A DNA stretch of 34,521 nucleotides, from positions 1-34,521 of the forward strand of contig JBCCQN010000071.1 of the NCBI GenBank assembly GCA_039024315.1, given 5' to 3'. Under the pieces are notes generated by a model. That model did not search any database, had not been told where the DNA came from, and worked only from the letters and a program-made list of their open reading frames with translations. The position numbers and the translations under genes are program-made. Shown piece after piece: positions 17,201-23,966 of this stretch. Numbering within the stretch: position 1 is the stretch's first letter; each line of letters begins with the position of its first letter. Source of the stretch: JBCAWW01 sp039024315. GTDB taxonomy: Bacteria > Bacteroidota > Bacteroidia > J057.

Positions 17201-17772
17201 TCGGCATGCCCCTTGATTTGGATGATGATACAGTGTTTGATTTTGCCGATGCCGAGCCCAGTACTCCCGCTGGTGTCCGAGTGGATAAAAACGGGATCAA
17301 TCTCAATCAAGATCAGGACGGAATCCCTTACGTAAACGATCCCGACAATGATGGCGACGCTAAGTTGGATAATGATTTGATCTTGGCCCACTTTGTCAAA
17401 ACGATAGTGCTTATCCGCAATACCGGGCAGTCCCAATCCGTAAAAAAAATCTATTCCCAAAGAGAGGAAATACAACTGGCAAACTTTCAGTCTGATTTCC
17501 AGTCAGTCTTTTTGTTGAGTGCCGAAAGCCACTTCCAGGCTTGGCTAGCTGATGGGCAGTTGACCTCCTTGCAAAGATTTCCCAAACGTTTTGCAGCTTA
17601 TCAGTACCATGCGCCTTCGGCTACACTTTTTGCCCAGCCCCAAGATCAAAGCATACGCCTGTATTTTAAGCAAAATGTGCCTCCTGCTCCGTTGGATATC
17701 ATTACTTTTTATCAAAACCGCTTGGCTCCACTGACTGAGGAGGAGCATTCTGATCAAAATGCTGCCCTCTGA
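14257..17772 (+). CDS. Membrane protein: HDxLA domain, coiled coil, propeller interrupted by TSP3 repeats (copy C)
   Basis: I place the start at ATG 14257, overlapping the upstream stop as TGATG; a TTG three bases earlier is less likely. The 1171-residue chain repeats the plan of copy B. It has LKHDQLAPRI at the N-terminus; a membrane helix about 86-107 after QRRNR (N-terminus inside); a coiled coil to about 210; a propeller-like region with weaker WD40 signals; a TSP3 array at 486-1040 with some 15 units; a last propeller part; and a tail DIITFYQNRLAPLTEEE that matches the end of copy B. The array starts at residue 486 in both proteins. An extra ~100-residue acidic and basic linker (about 15850-16140) splits unit 2 from unit 3. 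Its stop codon abuts the stop of the convergent carboxyltransferase gene. Confidence 0.85.
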   Translation: MKVELKHDQLAPRIIAKASAEALALRKAQRFLEERYEFYQDEKVLLRAKDLEYLGPFKAQLLLNQEQAQFYQKSLNKLSGQRRNRIIGAAIGAAFVALAVFAILQYFRANERTQFAQEQRDFSVKRTSSINKGIPILIQKQDSVKGSKNIVDSLFQIAENAQRATEIEAIKAQEAAGIMISARDQAQFQQARAEALRQKAVRDSILARSQFYATTSRQDLSAGDFRAAFFQAKAAFEWDANQQSREALSMLRISPFQMGFVSKSKISQWAIAKDGQSLAYAVDGQGLFLYGRDGAEILVQALSDDVTQLEVLSAQKGLIYALANGEIRYYDANTRKESSWQLGLENKAFVLDEANDRLFFCQNDTHWSLASLQDESQIKSFPYPASSRIYFIPRSKDWLVAEQRYLKRTNLEQDTIWQIRYTLRKNVLFSPQATQLLNYSYKYGSADLLDILYGRIITKYRNPGNQKLVSCQFHPDYQDSSYWRFDMDRDGVPPRFDFEKDTPFGSPVDKLGKALDSDQDGVIDWVDLEAKSSTIPLGKVSVKTKIPELYRYRYPQVALVESPEPLEEKNTKDDKDNEPFTPESVAVKKRVRALRDEEHIPTDLIADNLVASPQVSVLKRVAKEYVDVMGMGKDTDRDGIVDALDEEPNTPFKAPVDAKGNAIDTDGDGWIDLYDREKRSPEGAKVDNLGVAYDVDFDGVIDLYDQELETEPYAPVDADGIALDSDGDNVIDPFDLEPNTPSGSPVNKSGQADQDQDGIADGTDLEPETPKGDFVDSLGRADKDFDGIYNAIDQEKYTPEGAKSDAQGIAIDSDGDGLPDLIDFEQFTPPGTEVDAFGRTPKTRGQKPPYFSLRAKVVSGPDPRFLDDDGDYVPNVFDKEPNTAKGAWVDREGRTIDIDGDGVPAHLDLQKMTPQGAPIDSLGIALDSDSDGVIDLFDQEALTPPNLLVDRNGKTIDRDGDGVPFSLDKYPYTPTQVKVDSLGMPLDLDDDTVFDFADAEPSTPAGVRVDKNGINLNQDQDGIPYVNDPDNDGDAKLDNDLILAHFVKTIVLIRNTGQSQSVKKIYSQREEIQLANFQSDFQSVFLLSAESHFQAWLADGQLTSLQRFPKRFAAYQYHAPSATLFAQPQDQSIRLYFKQNVPPAPLDIITFYQNRLAPLTEEEHSDQNAAL
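15712..17376 (+). repeat. TSP3 calcium-binding repeat array in copy C
   Basis: About 15 units with the DxDxDGxxD loop. They are more diverged from one another than in copy B, and some loops are altered (for example DGDNVID and DLDDDTVFD). A block of three units plus a DAFGRTPKTRG linker (about 16510-16790) is colinear with units 9-11 of copy B, which end in DAFGRRPGIRG, showing the two arrays share an ancestor. Confidence 0.88.
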
Positions 17773-19341
17773 TCACCAGCAGTCAACAAATCTCCCTTTA
17801 GCTGCAGAGCTTGATTTTGCCTTTATAGCCATCGTAATCCAAGTACGCGAATCTTTAGGATCAATCACCTCATCAATTTCCATCACGGAAGCGGCATTGA
17901 TGGCTTTGCCTTGCTCATAGGCCTGCTCAACCAATTGGTCGTAAAGCTGTTGTCGTTGATTAGGGTCTTCTATTGAGGCCAACTCCTTTTTGAAACCTAA
18001 TTGGACGGCACCTTCAAGTCCCATGGCACCGAGTTCGCCAGTAGGCCATGCGATGGTAAAAAGCGGTTTATGAAAACTTCCTCCGGCCATGGCCATCGCT
18101 CCTAAACCATAGCCTTTGCGGAGAATAATGGTCATAAAGGGCACTCTTAAAGCTGCTCCCACCACAAACAGGCGGGAAGCATGTCTGACCATGCCTTGAG
18201 CCTCACAATCCGGCCCTACCATAAAACCGGGCGTATCACACAAAGACAAAATCGGGATCCCAAAGGCATCGCAAAGCTGCATAAAGCGTGCTGCTTTGTC
18301 AGAAGCTTCTCCATCGATAGCGCCGCCTAAATGTCTTGGATTATTGGCGATAATACCGATGGGTTTGCCTTCTATCCGAGCAAAGAAAGTAAGCATCGCT
18401 TTGCCAAAGGCAGCTCGTAACTCTAAGACCGAATCCTTATCTGCAAGGGCATGCACTACCTTACGCACATCATAACCCCACTTGCGGTCCTCCGGAATGA
18501 GCGCACGTAAGGCGCTTTGATCTGCACATTTCCAGTCTTTGATGGGGCCTTGGAAGTAAGAAAGATATTTTTGAGCGATCTCTACGGCCTCTGCTTCATC
18601 TTTTACCAAGATGTCAATCACCCCATTTTTGCTCATCACCTCCGATGGTCCGATTTCCTTGGGATGAAAGCTACCTAAACCACCACCCTCGATCATGGCG
18701 GGGCCTCCCATACCAATGGAGCTATTTTCAGTCGCAATGATCACATCCGCACTACCAGCTAAGGCTGCATTACCGGCAAAACAGTATCCGGCTACTACCG
18801 CTATTCGCGGAACGCGGCCACTAAGACCAGCAAAGGCGGTAAAGGTCATTAGATCCAAGCCCCCAACCGAAATAGGGTAAAAATCCACATCGCCCGGCCG
18901 GCCACCGCCCCCTTCCAAAAAGAAGATGATTGGCAGTTTCATTTTTGCGGCGATACCGAGCATACGATCTGTCTTTTGATGATTGAAGGCTCCTTGTGTC
19001 CCGGCTAACACGGTATAATCATAACTCATGACCATGCATTGGGCGCGGTCTTCATCAAAGAGTTCAGCATTGACATTGGCGATACCCGATACCAAGCCGT
19101 CGGCTGGGGTTTGCTCGATCAATTCTTGTAAGGACTTACGACCTCTTTGAGCCGCTAATAAGAGAGAACCGTACTCTACCAAGGGTTGATCGCCTACCAA
19201 ATCTGCTATGTTTTCCCGCGCCGTACGCTGTCCCTTGCGATGGCGCTTTTCCACCGCTTCAGGGCGATTTTGATCCAGAATGTAGGATAAGCGTTCCTGC
19301 AAGGCCGCTAAATCGTCTCGTATTTCTTCGTTTTGGCTCAT
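17773..19341 (-). CDS. Acyl-CoA carboxylase, carboxyltransferase (beta) subunit
   Basis: The protein belongs to the carboxyltransferase family that moves CO2 from carboxybiotin to an acyl-CoA (propionyl-, acetyl-, methylcrotonyl- or geranyl-CoA). Visible signs are KGQRTARENIADLVG at the N-terminus, GGGRPGDVDF, the VAGYCFAGNAALAGSADVII core of the first crotonase-like half, and GFMVGPDCEAQGMVRHASRL plus RKGYGLGAMAMAGG of the second half. I chose ATG 19341 (522 residues), just past the upstream stop; an in-frame ATG at 19374 would overlap that gene by 29 bases and adds METLPMHTNDS. No biotin carboxylase or biotin carrier gene is present, so the substrate and partner are unknown. Confidence 0.87.
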   Translation of the reverse strand: MSQNEEIRDDLAALQERLSYILDQNRPEAVEKRHRKGQRTARENIADLVGDQPLVEYGSLLLAAQRGRKSLQELIEQTPADGLVSGIANVNAELFDEDRAQCMVMSYDYTVLAGTQGAFNHQKTDRMLGIAAKMKLPIIFFLEGGGGRPGDVDFYPISVGGLDLMTFTAFAGLSGRVPRIAVVAGYCFAGNAALAGSADVIIATENSSIGMGGPAMIEGGGLGSFHPKEIGPSEVMSKNGVIDILVKDEAEAVEIAQKYLSYFQGPIKDWKCADQSALRALIPEDRKWGYDVRKVVHALADKDSVLELRAAFGKAMLTFFARIEGKPIGIIANNPRHLGGAIDGEASDKAARFMQLCDAFGIPILSLCDTPGFMVGPDCEAQGMVRHASRLFVVGAALRVPFMTIILRKGYGLGAMAMAGGSFHKPLFTIAWPTGELGAMGLEGAVQLGFKKELASIEDPNQRQQLYDQLVEQAYEQGKAINAASVMEIDEVIDPKDSRTWITMAIKAKSSSAAKGRFVDCW

Positions 19342-19345
19342 AGAA

Positions 19346-19948
19346 TCATTGGTATGCATTGGCAAAGTCTCCATCGGCGAGAGCTTGCAGATTGAGTTGG
19401 TTGAGATTGGCCGTGTAGCCTATATGGCGATGTTGGAGTAAGCGTTCGCCAAGGGCTTCAAAATCCTCATGCAGATCAAATTGTAAATCTTCATGGAGTT
19501 TTGGGAGGAGTTTTAGGATTTTCAGGCTTCGCCGAACGATATACTTTCTGAGCAATTCTGCTTTGCGAGTAGAGCCAGCAAAAAGGCGAGGACTGCCTAC
19601 TTCGAGACTGGTATTGAGTAAGAGAAGATTGAGGGATATTTCTCCAAACTTATCTTTGGTAGCGAATACGTGCCGATTGATGGCAGTACTAAAGGTTCTC
19701 AAATCCTTTAGTGCATATGGAGGAGGATAAAAACTTTGATGGGCAATCTTAAGTTGATCGACCATTTCGCCCGCTAGTTCTTCCCTTCGCTCTTGTTGAG
19801 TCTCGCCATATTCTAGAAGCTCAAATTCGAGTCGATCTACTAAACCAGAATTACTAGGGATGAGTCTGAGTAGGAGCTTATCCTTCTCTTTATCCGGCAT
19901 GAGGAGAATGGCCTCTTTTAGCTCCTTTGATAGTTTACGCCTTGGCAT
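19346..19948 (-). CDS. Conserved-looking hypothetical protein, helical, 200 residues
   Basis: I recognise no named domain. The sequence is charged and helix-rich, opening with PRRKLSKELKEAILLMPDKE, then KLLLRLIP and a later RRSLKILKLLPKLHEDLQFDL. It has no signal peptide or membrane segment, so it should be cytoplasmic. It lies upstream of the carboxyltransferase gene on the same strand, its stop five bases before that gene's preferred ATG, so the two are probably cotranscribed. Proteins of this shape turn up as unnamed Bacteroidota families; no function is proposed. Confidence 0.7.
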   Translation of the reverse strand: MPRRKLSKELKEAILLMPDKEKDKLLLRLIPSNSGLVDRLEFELLEYGETQQERREELAGEMVDQLKIAHQSFYPPPYALKDLRTFSTAINRHVFATKDKFGEISLNLLLLNTSLEVGSPRLFAGSTRKAELLRKYIVRRSLKILKLLPKLHEDLQFDLHEDFEALGERLLQHRHIGYTANLNQLNLQALADGDFANAYQ

Positions 19949-20059
19949 AAAGCTAAATTAAGGCGAGTTTGGGACAAGGCCTAAAGGCTGCGGGGAATAT
20001 TTAGATTATATAGAAAAAGCTTAGAGCCAAGCCCAAAGGTCTGACCCTAAGACCACTAT

Positions 20060-21139
20060 TTATTCAAGGATGACGCGCTCATGAAACGAGCCAAGCGGAC
20101 TTTTGACGTGCAATAGATAAATTCCTTTAGGTAATTCATCGACCGAAAGCTGTATTTGAGACTGACCAGAAACTGAGCGCCTCAAGACTTCTTGCCCCAT
20201 TTGATTGTATAGACTGATTTGCTGAGCATGATCAGAAAGCCCACTGATGGTGAAGTGATCTGCAGTTGGATTAGGATATGTGTTTAAATCATTTTCTAAA
20301 GGTGATACCGCGATCCGAGAAGAATAAGAATACTGACCATCTTGGTCAATTTGCTTGATGCGATAATAGGCCCGAGTGCTGCTAGCCTCATCCCAAAATT
20401 GATATTGTTGGGGAGCATCACTATTTCCTTGAGACGCTACTTGGCCACGAATCTCCCACTCAAGGAGGTCAAACGAGCGTTCCACGATGAAGTGGTCATT
20501 GTTTTCCTCCTTATTCGTTTCCCAATTGAGTTGTAGACGATCCCCTTGCCATTGACTGCTAAGTGAACCCCATTCGACCTCCAATGCTGTCGTAAAATCG
20601 ATCAACATACTAGGAAGATTTAAACATCCTCCAAAAGGATTGCCTGCCCCTTCGATGCCATAAACGCGGATAGAATCGGGAATGAGATTTACGGTAAAAA
20701 GGTAATCCTTACAATCACTATGAGGCCTTCCGCAGCCAGCAGTCGAAGTAATACAGGTGTAATCACAGCCCGTAGGAAGGTACAGTATGGCTTCATCCGC
20801 ATTGATAGAAGCTTGCGGGCCTGCAGAACTGCCGTTGAAAACACAGCCAATTGTATCTGAGGTAACGCTAGCGGTAAAAGAAGAGACCACAATCCCAGTT
20901 CCTGAAAAGGAAAAAGCAAAGGTGCTGGTTCGGTTGCCTGCCCCTTGGGTGGTGCCTAATATTCCCCCGCCTATGCAAAGGGTGACATCCAATTCAAAGA
21001 GGCCTCCGCCTAAAATATTGACCCCATTAAGAGTGAGGGAAGAGTTGGAACATGCTTGTGCATTGGCCGATTGAAAGCTAAGACAAAGAAAAAAGCTTAA
21101 ACAAAGGGCAAAAAAGTGTTTAGCGGAAAAGTAGTTCAT
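20060..21139 (-). CDS. Secreted protein with type IX secretion (type A) sorting domain
   Basis: The preferred start is ATG 21139, which places a clean signal peptide (FFALCLSFFLCLSF then SANAQA) at the N-terminus; an ATG at 21172 would add eleven charged residues in front. The mature part is beta-rich with several Cys (CSNSSLTL, TGCDYTCITSTAGCG) and a fibronectin-like segment around FIVERSFDLLEWE. The last ~75 residues are a typical T9SS type A domain: YPNPTADHFTISGL, then YNQMGQEVLRR and LPKGIYLLHVKS. The protein should be exported by Sec and then by the type IX system to the cell surface or medium. No enzyme domain is recognisable. Confidence 0.9.
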   Translation of the reverse strand: MNYFSAKHFFALCLSFFLCLSFQSANAQACSNSSLTLNGVNILGGGLFELDVTLCIGGGILGTTQGAGNRTSTFAFSFSGTGIVVSSFTASVTSDTIGCVFNGSSAGPQASINADEAILYLPTGCDYTCITSTAGCGRPHSDCKDYLFTVNLIPDSIRVYGIEGAGNPFGGCLNLPSMLIDFTTALEVEWGSLSSQWQGDRLQLNWETNKEENNDHFIVERSFDLLEWEIRGQVASQGNSDAPQQYQFWDEASSTRAYYRIKQIDQDGQYSYSSRIAVSPLENDLNTYPNPTADHFTISGLSDHAQQISLYNQMGQEVLRRSVSGQSQIQLSVDELPKGIYLLHVKSPLGSFHERVILE

Positions 21140-21389
21140 ATGTTTAGGTGCTTTGCCCTTTAGTTCCACCATGAAAGCAAAACGTAACCTAAACTATCCA
21201 AATAAAAAAGTTTTGTCATTCTCCGTGACCTTCCTTGATTTTTTTGTCTAAAAACCGAAAGCAAGCAAGAAGCTGCGAAGGAAAGAGGAAATAAAATTTG
21301 ACAATAGGTAGGAGCTCGGAATTGAGCAAATGATAGACATCACTGAGGAGGATAGGCCTTAATCGAGGCAGATACGAGGTGATCGATGG

Positions 21390-21418
21390 GGAGGTTAGCT
21401 ATGCTAGCCTCCTTTTTT
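21390..21418 (+). terminator. Strong intrinsic terminator just before a small gene
   Basis: GGAGGTTAGC at 21390-21399 pairs with GCTAGCCTCC at 21403-21412 (ten pairs, one G-U) around a TAT loop and is followed by six T. It points along the plus strand, yet no plus-strand gene precedes it for about 3.6 kb. It could end a small RNA made in the 21173-21390 gap, or act as an attenuator for the gene starting at 21447. The rest of that gap shows no clear RNA gene. Confidence 0.75.
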
Positions 21419-21446
21419 GTATTTTAGGGCTAAGCACAATTTGATT

Positions 21447-21791
21447 ATGAAAGCAAGTCGATGTACAGGTTGGTGGGAACAATCCTATATGGGCCGCCAT
21501 GAGATGGAAGGTCTGACGGTTTCCATTGAGGGAGAGCAAATCAGTGGTGGAGGCTACGATATCATCGGTATGTTTACCCTTGAGGGAACGATCAGCCCCG
21601 ATAATGATGTCAGCATCATCAAGCATTATTTTGATAGCCATCGCGTACTTTACAAAGGTGAGTATGATGGCGCGAATCTGCTACATGGAATCTGGTTGAT
21701 AGGCTTTGATTCTGGACCTTGGGAAATCCGCTTTAGAGCTTCAAAAGCTGAAAAGCAGACTGCTAAGCTGGAAATGGTAAAAAGCCAGTAG
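21447..21791 (+). CDS. Small beta-rich hypothetical protein
   Basis: I take ATG 21447 (114 residues, starting KASRCTGWWEQ); an upstream non-ATG start at 21417 would lie inside the terminator's T run. The protein has alternating strands with glycine turns: ISGGGYDIIGMFTLEGTI, then VLYKGEYDGANLLHGIW. This suggests a small lipocalin-like or similar beta-barrel fold, which is an inference from the pattern only. It has no signal peptide or membrane segment. Its stop lies six bases from the stop of the convergent enoyl-CoA hydratase gene. Function unknown. Confidence 0.7.
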   Translation: MKASRCTGWWEQSYMGRHEMEGLTVSIEGEQISGGGYDIIGMFTLEGTISPDNDVSIIKHYFDSHRVLYKGEYDGANLLHGIWLIGFDSGPWEIRFRASKAEKQTAKLEMVKSQ

Positions 21792-21797
21792 CCGCAA

Positions 21798-22547
21798 TTA
21801 GATCTCCTTCTTGAAATTTTTGAGCTTGTCCTGCTTATCTGTGGGATTCATTTCAAAGTCTAGTTCGTATTGTAGCCCTTCGGGCAACGCGTGGGTATTG
21901 CCAAACTGATAGAGTTGTTTGACTGCGGCAATAGTCTGAGCGCTGTTGCCCAAAATCTTCTCGACCAAGGAGTCGACCGCTTGGCTGAGTTCTCCAAGGG
22001 GAACGGCCTGATTAACCAAACCAATGCGCGCTGCTTCGGTACCACTGATTGCCTCTGACGTAAATGATAATTCCTTTGCTTTGCGCATGCCGACTTGATT
22101 CATCAAGCGTTGGGTCATGCCCCATTTAGGCGGAATGCCCCATTTGGCGTGGGTGTCGCCAATCTTTGCTTCCTCTGCAGCCACGATGAGATCAAAACCC
22201 AGCATCAATTCCATGGCACCGGTAAAGCAATAACCGTTGAGCATGGCAATAGTAACTTGAGGCATATTTTCGAGTAGATCGATCACTGCTACCCCGTCCT
22301 CGTGCATTTTGAAACCAGGCTCAACCTTGATTTCCTGAAAAAGGGCTAAATCGACGCCCGCTGACCAAGCTTTTCCCGCACCCTTGACTACCACTACATG
22401 GCAAGCCTTATCATCTTTGAGCCTCGCTAATAGTTGATGCAACTCACTCATCATTACTGGAGTAAGTGCATTTAACTTTTCTGGTCGATTGAGCGTTATC
22501 CAAGCGACAGGTCCTTTTTGCTGATAGATGATCTGGGTAAAATTCAT
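21798..22547 (-). CDS. Enoyl-CoA hydratase/isomerase (crotonase) family protein
   Basis: This 249-residue crotonase-fold protein shows ITLNRPEKLNALT at the N-terminus, the oxyanion-hole and acyl-CoA segment KAWSAGVDLALF, and GYCFTGAMELMLGFDL with E113 at the place of the first catalytic Glu of enoyl-CoA hydratase. The second catalytic Glu position is His133 (GDTHAKWGIPP), so classical hydration is doubtful and isomerase, hydrolase or another crotonase chemistry is possible. It is transcribed away from the SDR gene across a 167-bp shared control region, which suggests a common pathway of acyl-CoA breakdown. Confidence 0.85.
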   Translation of the reverse strand: MNFTQIIYQQKGPVAWITLNRPEKLNALTPVMMSELHQLLARLKDDKACHVVVVKGAGKAWSAGVDLALFQEIKVEPGFKMHEDGVAVIDLLENMPQVTIAMLNGYCFTGAMELMLGFDLIVAAEEAKIGDTHAKWGIPPKWGMTQRLMNQVGMRKAKELSFTSEAISGTEAARIGLVNQAVPLGELSQAVDSLVEKILGNSAQTIAAVKQLYQFGNTHALPEGLQYELDFEMNPTDKQDKLKNFKKEI

Positions 22548-22600
22548 TTTTGACTGCTTAGGGAGCGAAACTTACTATATTATGCTACAAAGTAATTAGA

Positions 22601-22608
22601 CAAAAGTA
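22601..22608 (-). promoter_or_regulatory. -7 box of the enoyl-CoA hydratase-like gene
   Basis: On the minus strand the sequence reads TACTTTTG, an exact TAnnTTTG match about 55 bases before the ATG. No TTG stands at the expected upstream distance, so the box may need an activator or be fortuitous. It overlaps the palindrome at 22607-22615 by two bases. Confidence 0.35.
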
Positions 22609-22615
22609 CTCAGTA
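22607..22615. promoter_or_regulatory. Operator-like palindrome TACTNAGTA, site 1
   Basis: TACTCAGTA, a 9-bp palindrome with a central odd base, abuts the minus-strand -7 box. With three flanking bases it forms one arm (22607-22618) of a perfect 12-bp inverted repeat whose other arm is 22704-22715. Confidence 0.45.
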
Positions 22616-22629
22616 TTTAGACGTGTAAA

Positions 22630-22646
22630 AATCATGTAATATGATT
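22630..22646. promoter_or_regulatory. Palindrome AATCAT-N5-ATGATT in the divergent control region
   Basis: Perfect 6-bp arms with a GTAAT spacer, lying between the two TACTNAGTA sites. The length and spacing fit a dimeric regulator, but the AT-rich composition makes chance occurrence possible. Confidence 0.3.
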
Positions 22647-22706
22647 CGTAAAAGCCTTTCATCTTTATACTAGATACTTTTCTCTGACTACTATTTATTA
22701 AAAAAA

Positions 22707-22715
22707 TACTGAGTA
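22707..22715. promoter_or_regulatory. Operator-like palindrome TACTNAGTA, site 2
   Basis: TACTGAGTA ends on the A of the SDR start codon (ATG 22715). A protein bound here would block initiation or elongation of the SDR operon. It is the exact reverse complement of site 1, 91 bases away. Confidence 0.45.
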
Positions 22716-23458
22716 TGCTGAATTTGTCTGGCCAAGTGGCCATTATCACTGGCGGTGCCAAAGGGATTGGTGCTGGCATTTGCAAAGTTTTTTGTGATGC
22801 CGGAGCTACGGTTGCACTCTGGGATGTATTAGATAGTGGCGCTGAGACAGCCGCCAAGCTAGCAGCCGAAGGCGCTAAGATTTTCTTCCAAAAGGTGGAT
22901 GTTACCTCTCGCAAGGAAACCCAAGAGGCAGTAGATGCCATCATGACTCAGCATGGTCGGATCGACATCCTGATCAATAATGCAGGCATCATTCGTGATC
23001 GTTCCTTTATGAAAATGACCGATGATGAGTGGAATAGCGTCGTGAACGTCAATATTAACAGCCTTTTTGTTACTACTAAAGCAGTTTTACCGCATATGAA
23101 AGCGGCTGGTTACGGTCGCATTATTTCAGCATCTTCGATTAACGCTAATGCCGGAGCCTTTGGCCAAACCAACTACTCTGCTACCAAGGCTGGTATTCAA
23201 GGCTTTACGCGCTCTCTTTGCAAAGAAGTTGGCCGCTATGGCATCACCGTCAATTGCGTAGCGCCGGGCTTTATTGAAACTGATATGACGGCGAGCATGC
23301 CTCAAGAAGTAATTGACGCCGGCATCAAAATGATTCCAGTTGGCCGCATTGGTACGCCCGAAGACATGGGCCATGCCTATCTTTTTCTCGCTTCGAAAGA
23401 AGCGGGTTTCATTAGTGGCATCACCCTTCACGCCAATGGCGGCGCATACCCCATTTAA
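22715..23458 (+). CDS. Short-chain dehydrogenase/reductase, FabG-like
   Basis: This 247-residue classical SDR has the nucleotide-binding TGGAKGIGAGI, NNAG near residue 90, and the catalytic Ser141, Tyr154 and Lys158 (NYSATKAG). The length and close match to FabG/PhaB patterns suggest an NAD(P)-dependent 3-hydroxyacyl-CoA dehydrogenase or 3-oxoacyl reductase. It is the first gene of a four-gene acyl-CoA operon; the MaoC gene begins three bases after its stop. The exact substrate cannot be told. Confidence 0.9.
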   Translation: MLNLSGQVAIITGGAKGIGAGICKVFCDAGATVALWDVLDSGAETAAKLAAEGAKIFFQKVDVTSRKETQEAVDAIMTQHGRIDILINNAGIIRDRSFMKMTDDEWNSVVNVNINSLFVTTKAVLPHMKAAGYGRIISASSINANAGAFGQTNYSATKAGIQGFTRSLCKEVGRYGITVNCVAPGFIETDMTASMPQEVIDAGIKMIPVGRIGTPEDMGHAYLFLASKEAGFISGITLHANGGAYPI

Positions 23459-23461
23459 ATT

Positions 23462-23947
23462 ATGGATACTACTACTAATACTGCTTACTCTACTCCCTTT
23501 ACCCATCTTGCTGATATGAAGGACTGGGTCGGCAAAGAATTAGGCTTATCCCCTTGGTGTACGATAGACCAAAGCCGGATTGACCAATTTGCCACTGCTA
23601 CCGAGGACCACCAATGGATCCATACCGATCCCGTACGCTCCGCCAAGGAATCTCCTTATCAAAAAACCATCGCCCATGGCTTCTTAGTGCTTTCTTTAGC
23701 TTCTAAGTTTGCTTATGAGACCTATTCTGTGGCTGATGCCGTCATGGGCGTCAATTATGGTTTGGATAGGGTTCGCTTCCCGAACGCTACTCCCGTGGAT
23801 GCCGAAATAAGAGGTAGAGTGAGTTTGCAAACTTTCGATATGAAGGGCAATGCGGCTCGCTACAAGGTCAATATCACTTTCGAAATCAAAGGCCAAAGCA
23901 AACCTGCCTGTGTAGCAGAGTTTATCGCCATGGCTTATACTGCATAA
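23462..23947 (+). CDS. MaoC-like (R)-specific enoyl-CoA hydratase
   Basis: This 161-residue single hot-dog domain has the hydratase 2 motif: D49 and H54 in ATEDHQWIHTD, followed by the conserved S-x-YQKTIAHGFL. It would hydrate a trans-2-enoyl-CoA to the (R)-3-hydroxyacyl-CoA, which the upstream SDR could oxidise. It sits between the SDR and acyl-CoA dehydrogenase genes with very short gaps (3 and 19 bases), consistent with one transcript. Confidence 0.9.
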   Translation: MDTTTNTAYSTPFTHLADMKDWVGKELGLSPWCTIDQSRIDQFATATEDHQWIHTDPVRSAKESPYQKTIAHGFLVLSLASKFAYETYSVADAVMGVNYGLDRVRFPNATPVDAEIRGRVSLQTFDMKGNAARYKVNITFEIKGQSKPACVAEFIAMAYTA

Positions 23948-23966
23948 ACTACTCGACAAAAAATTT

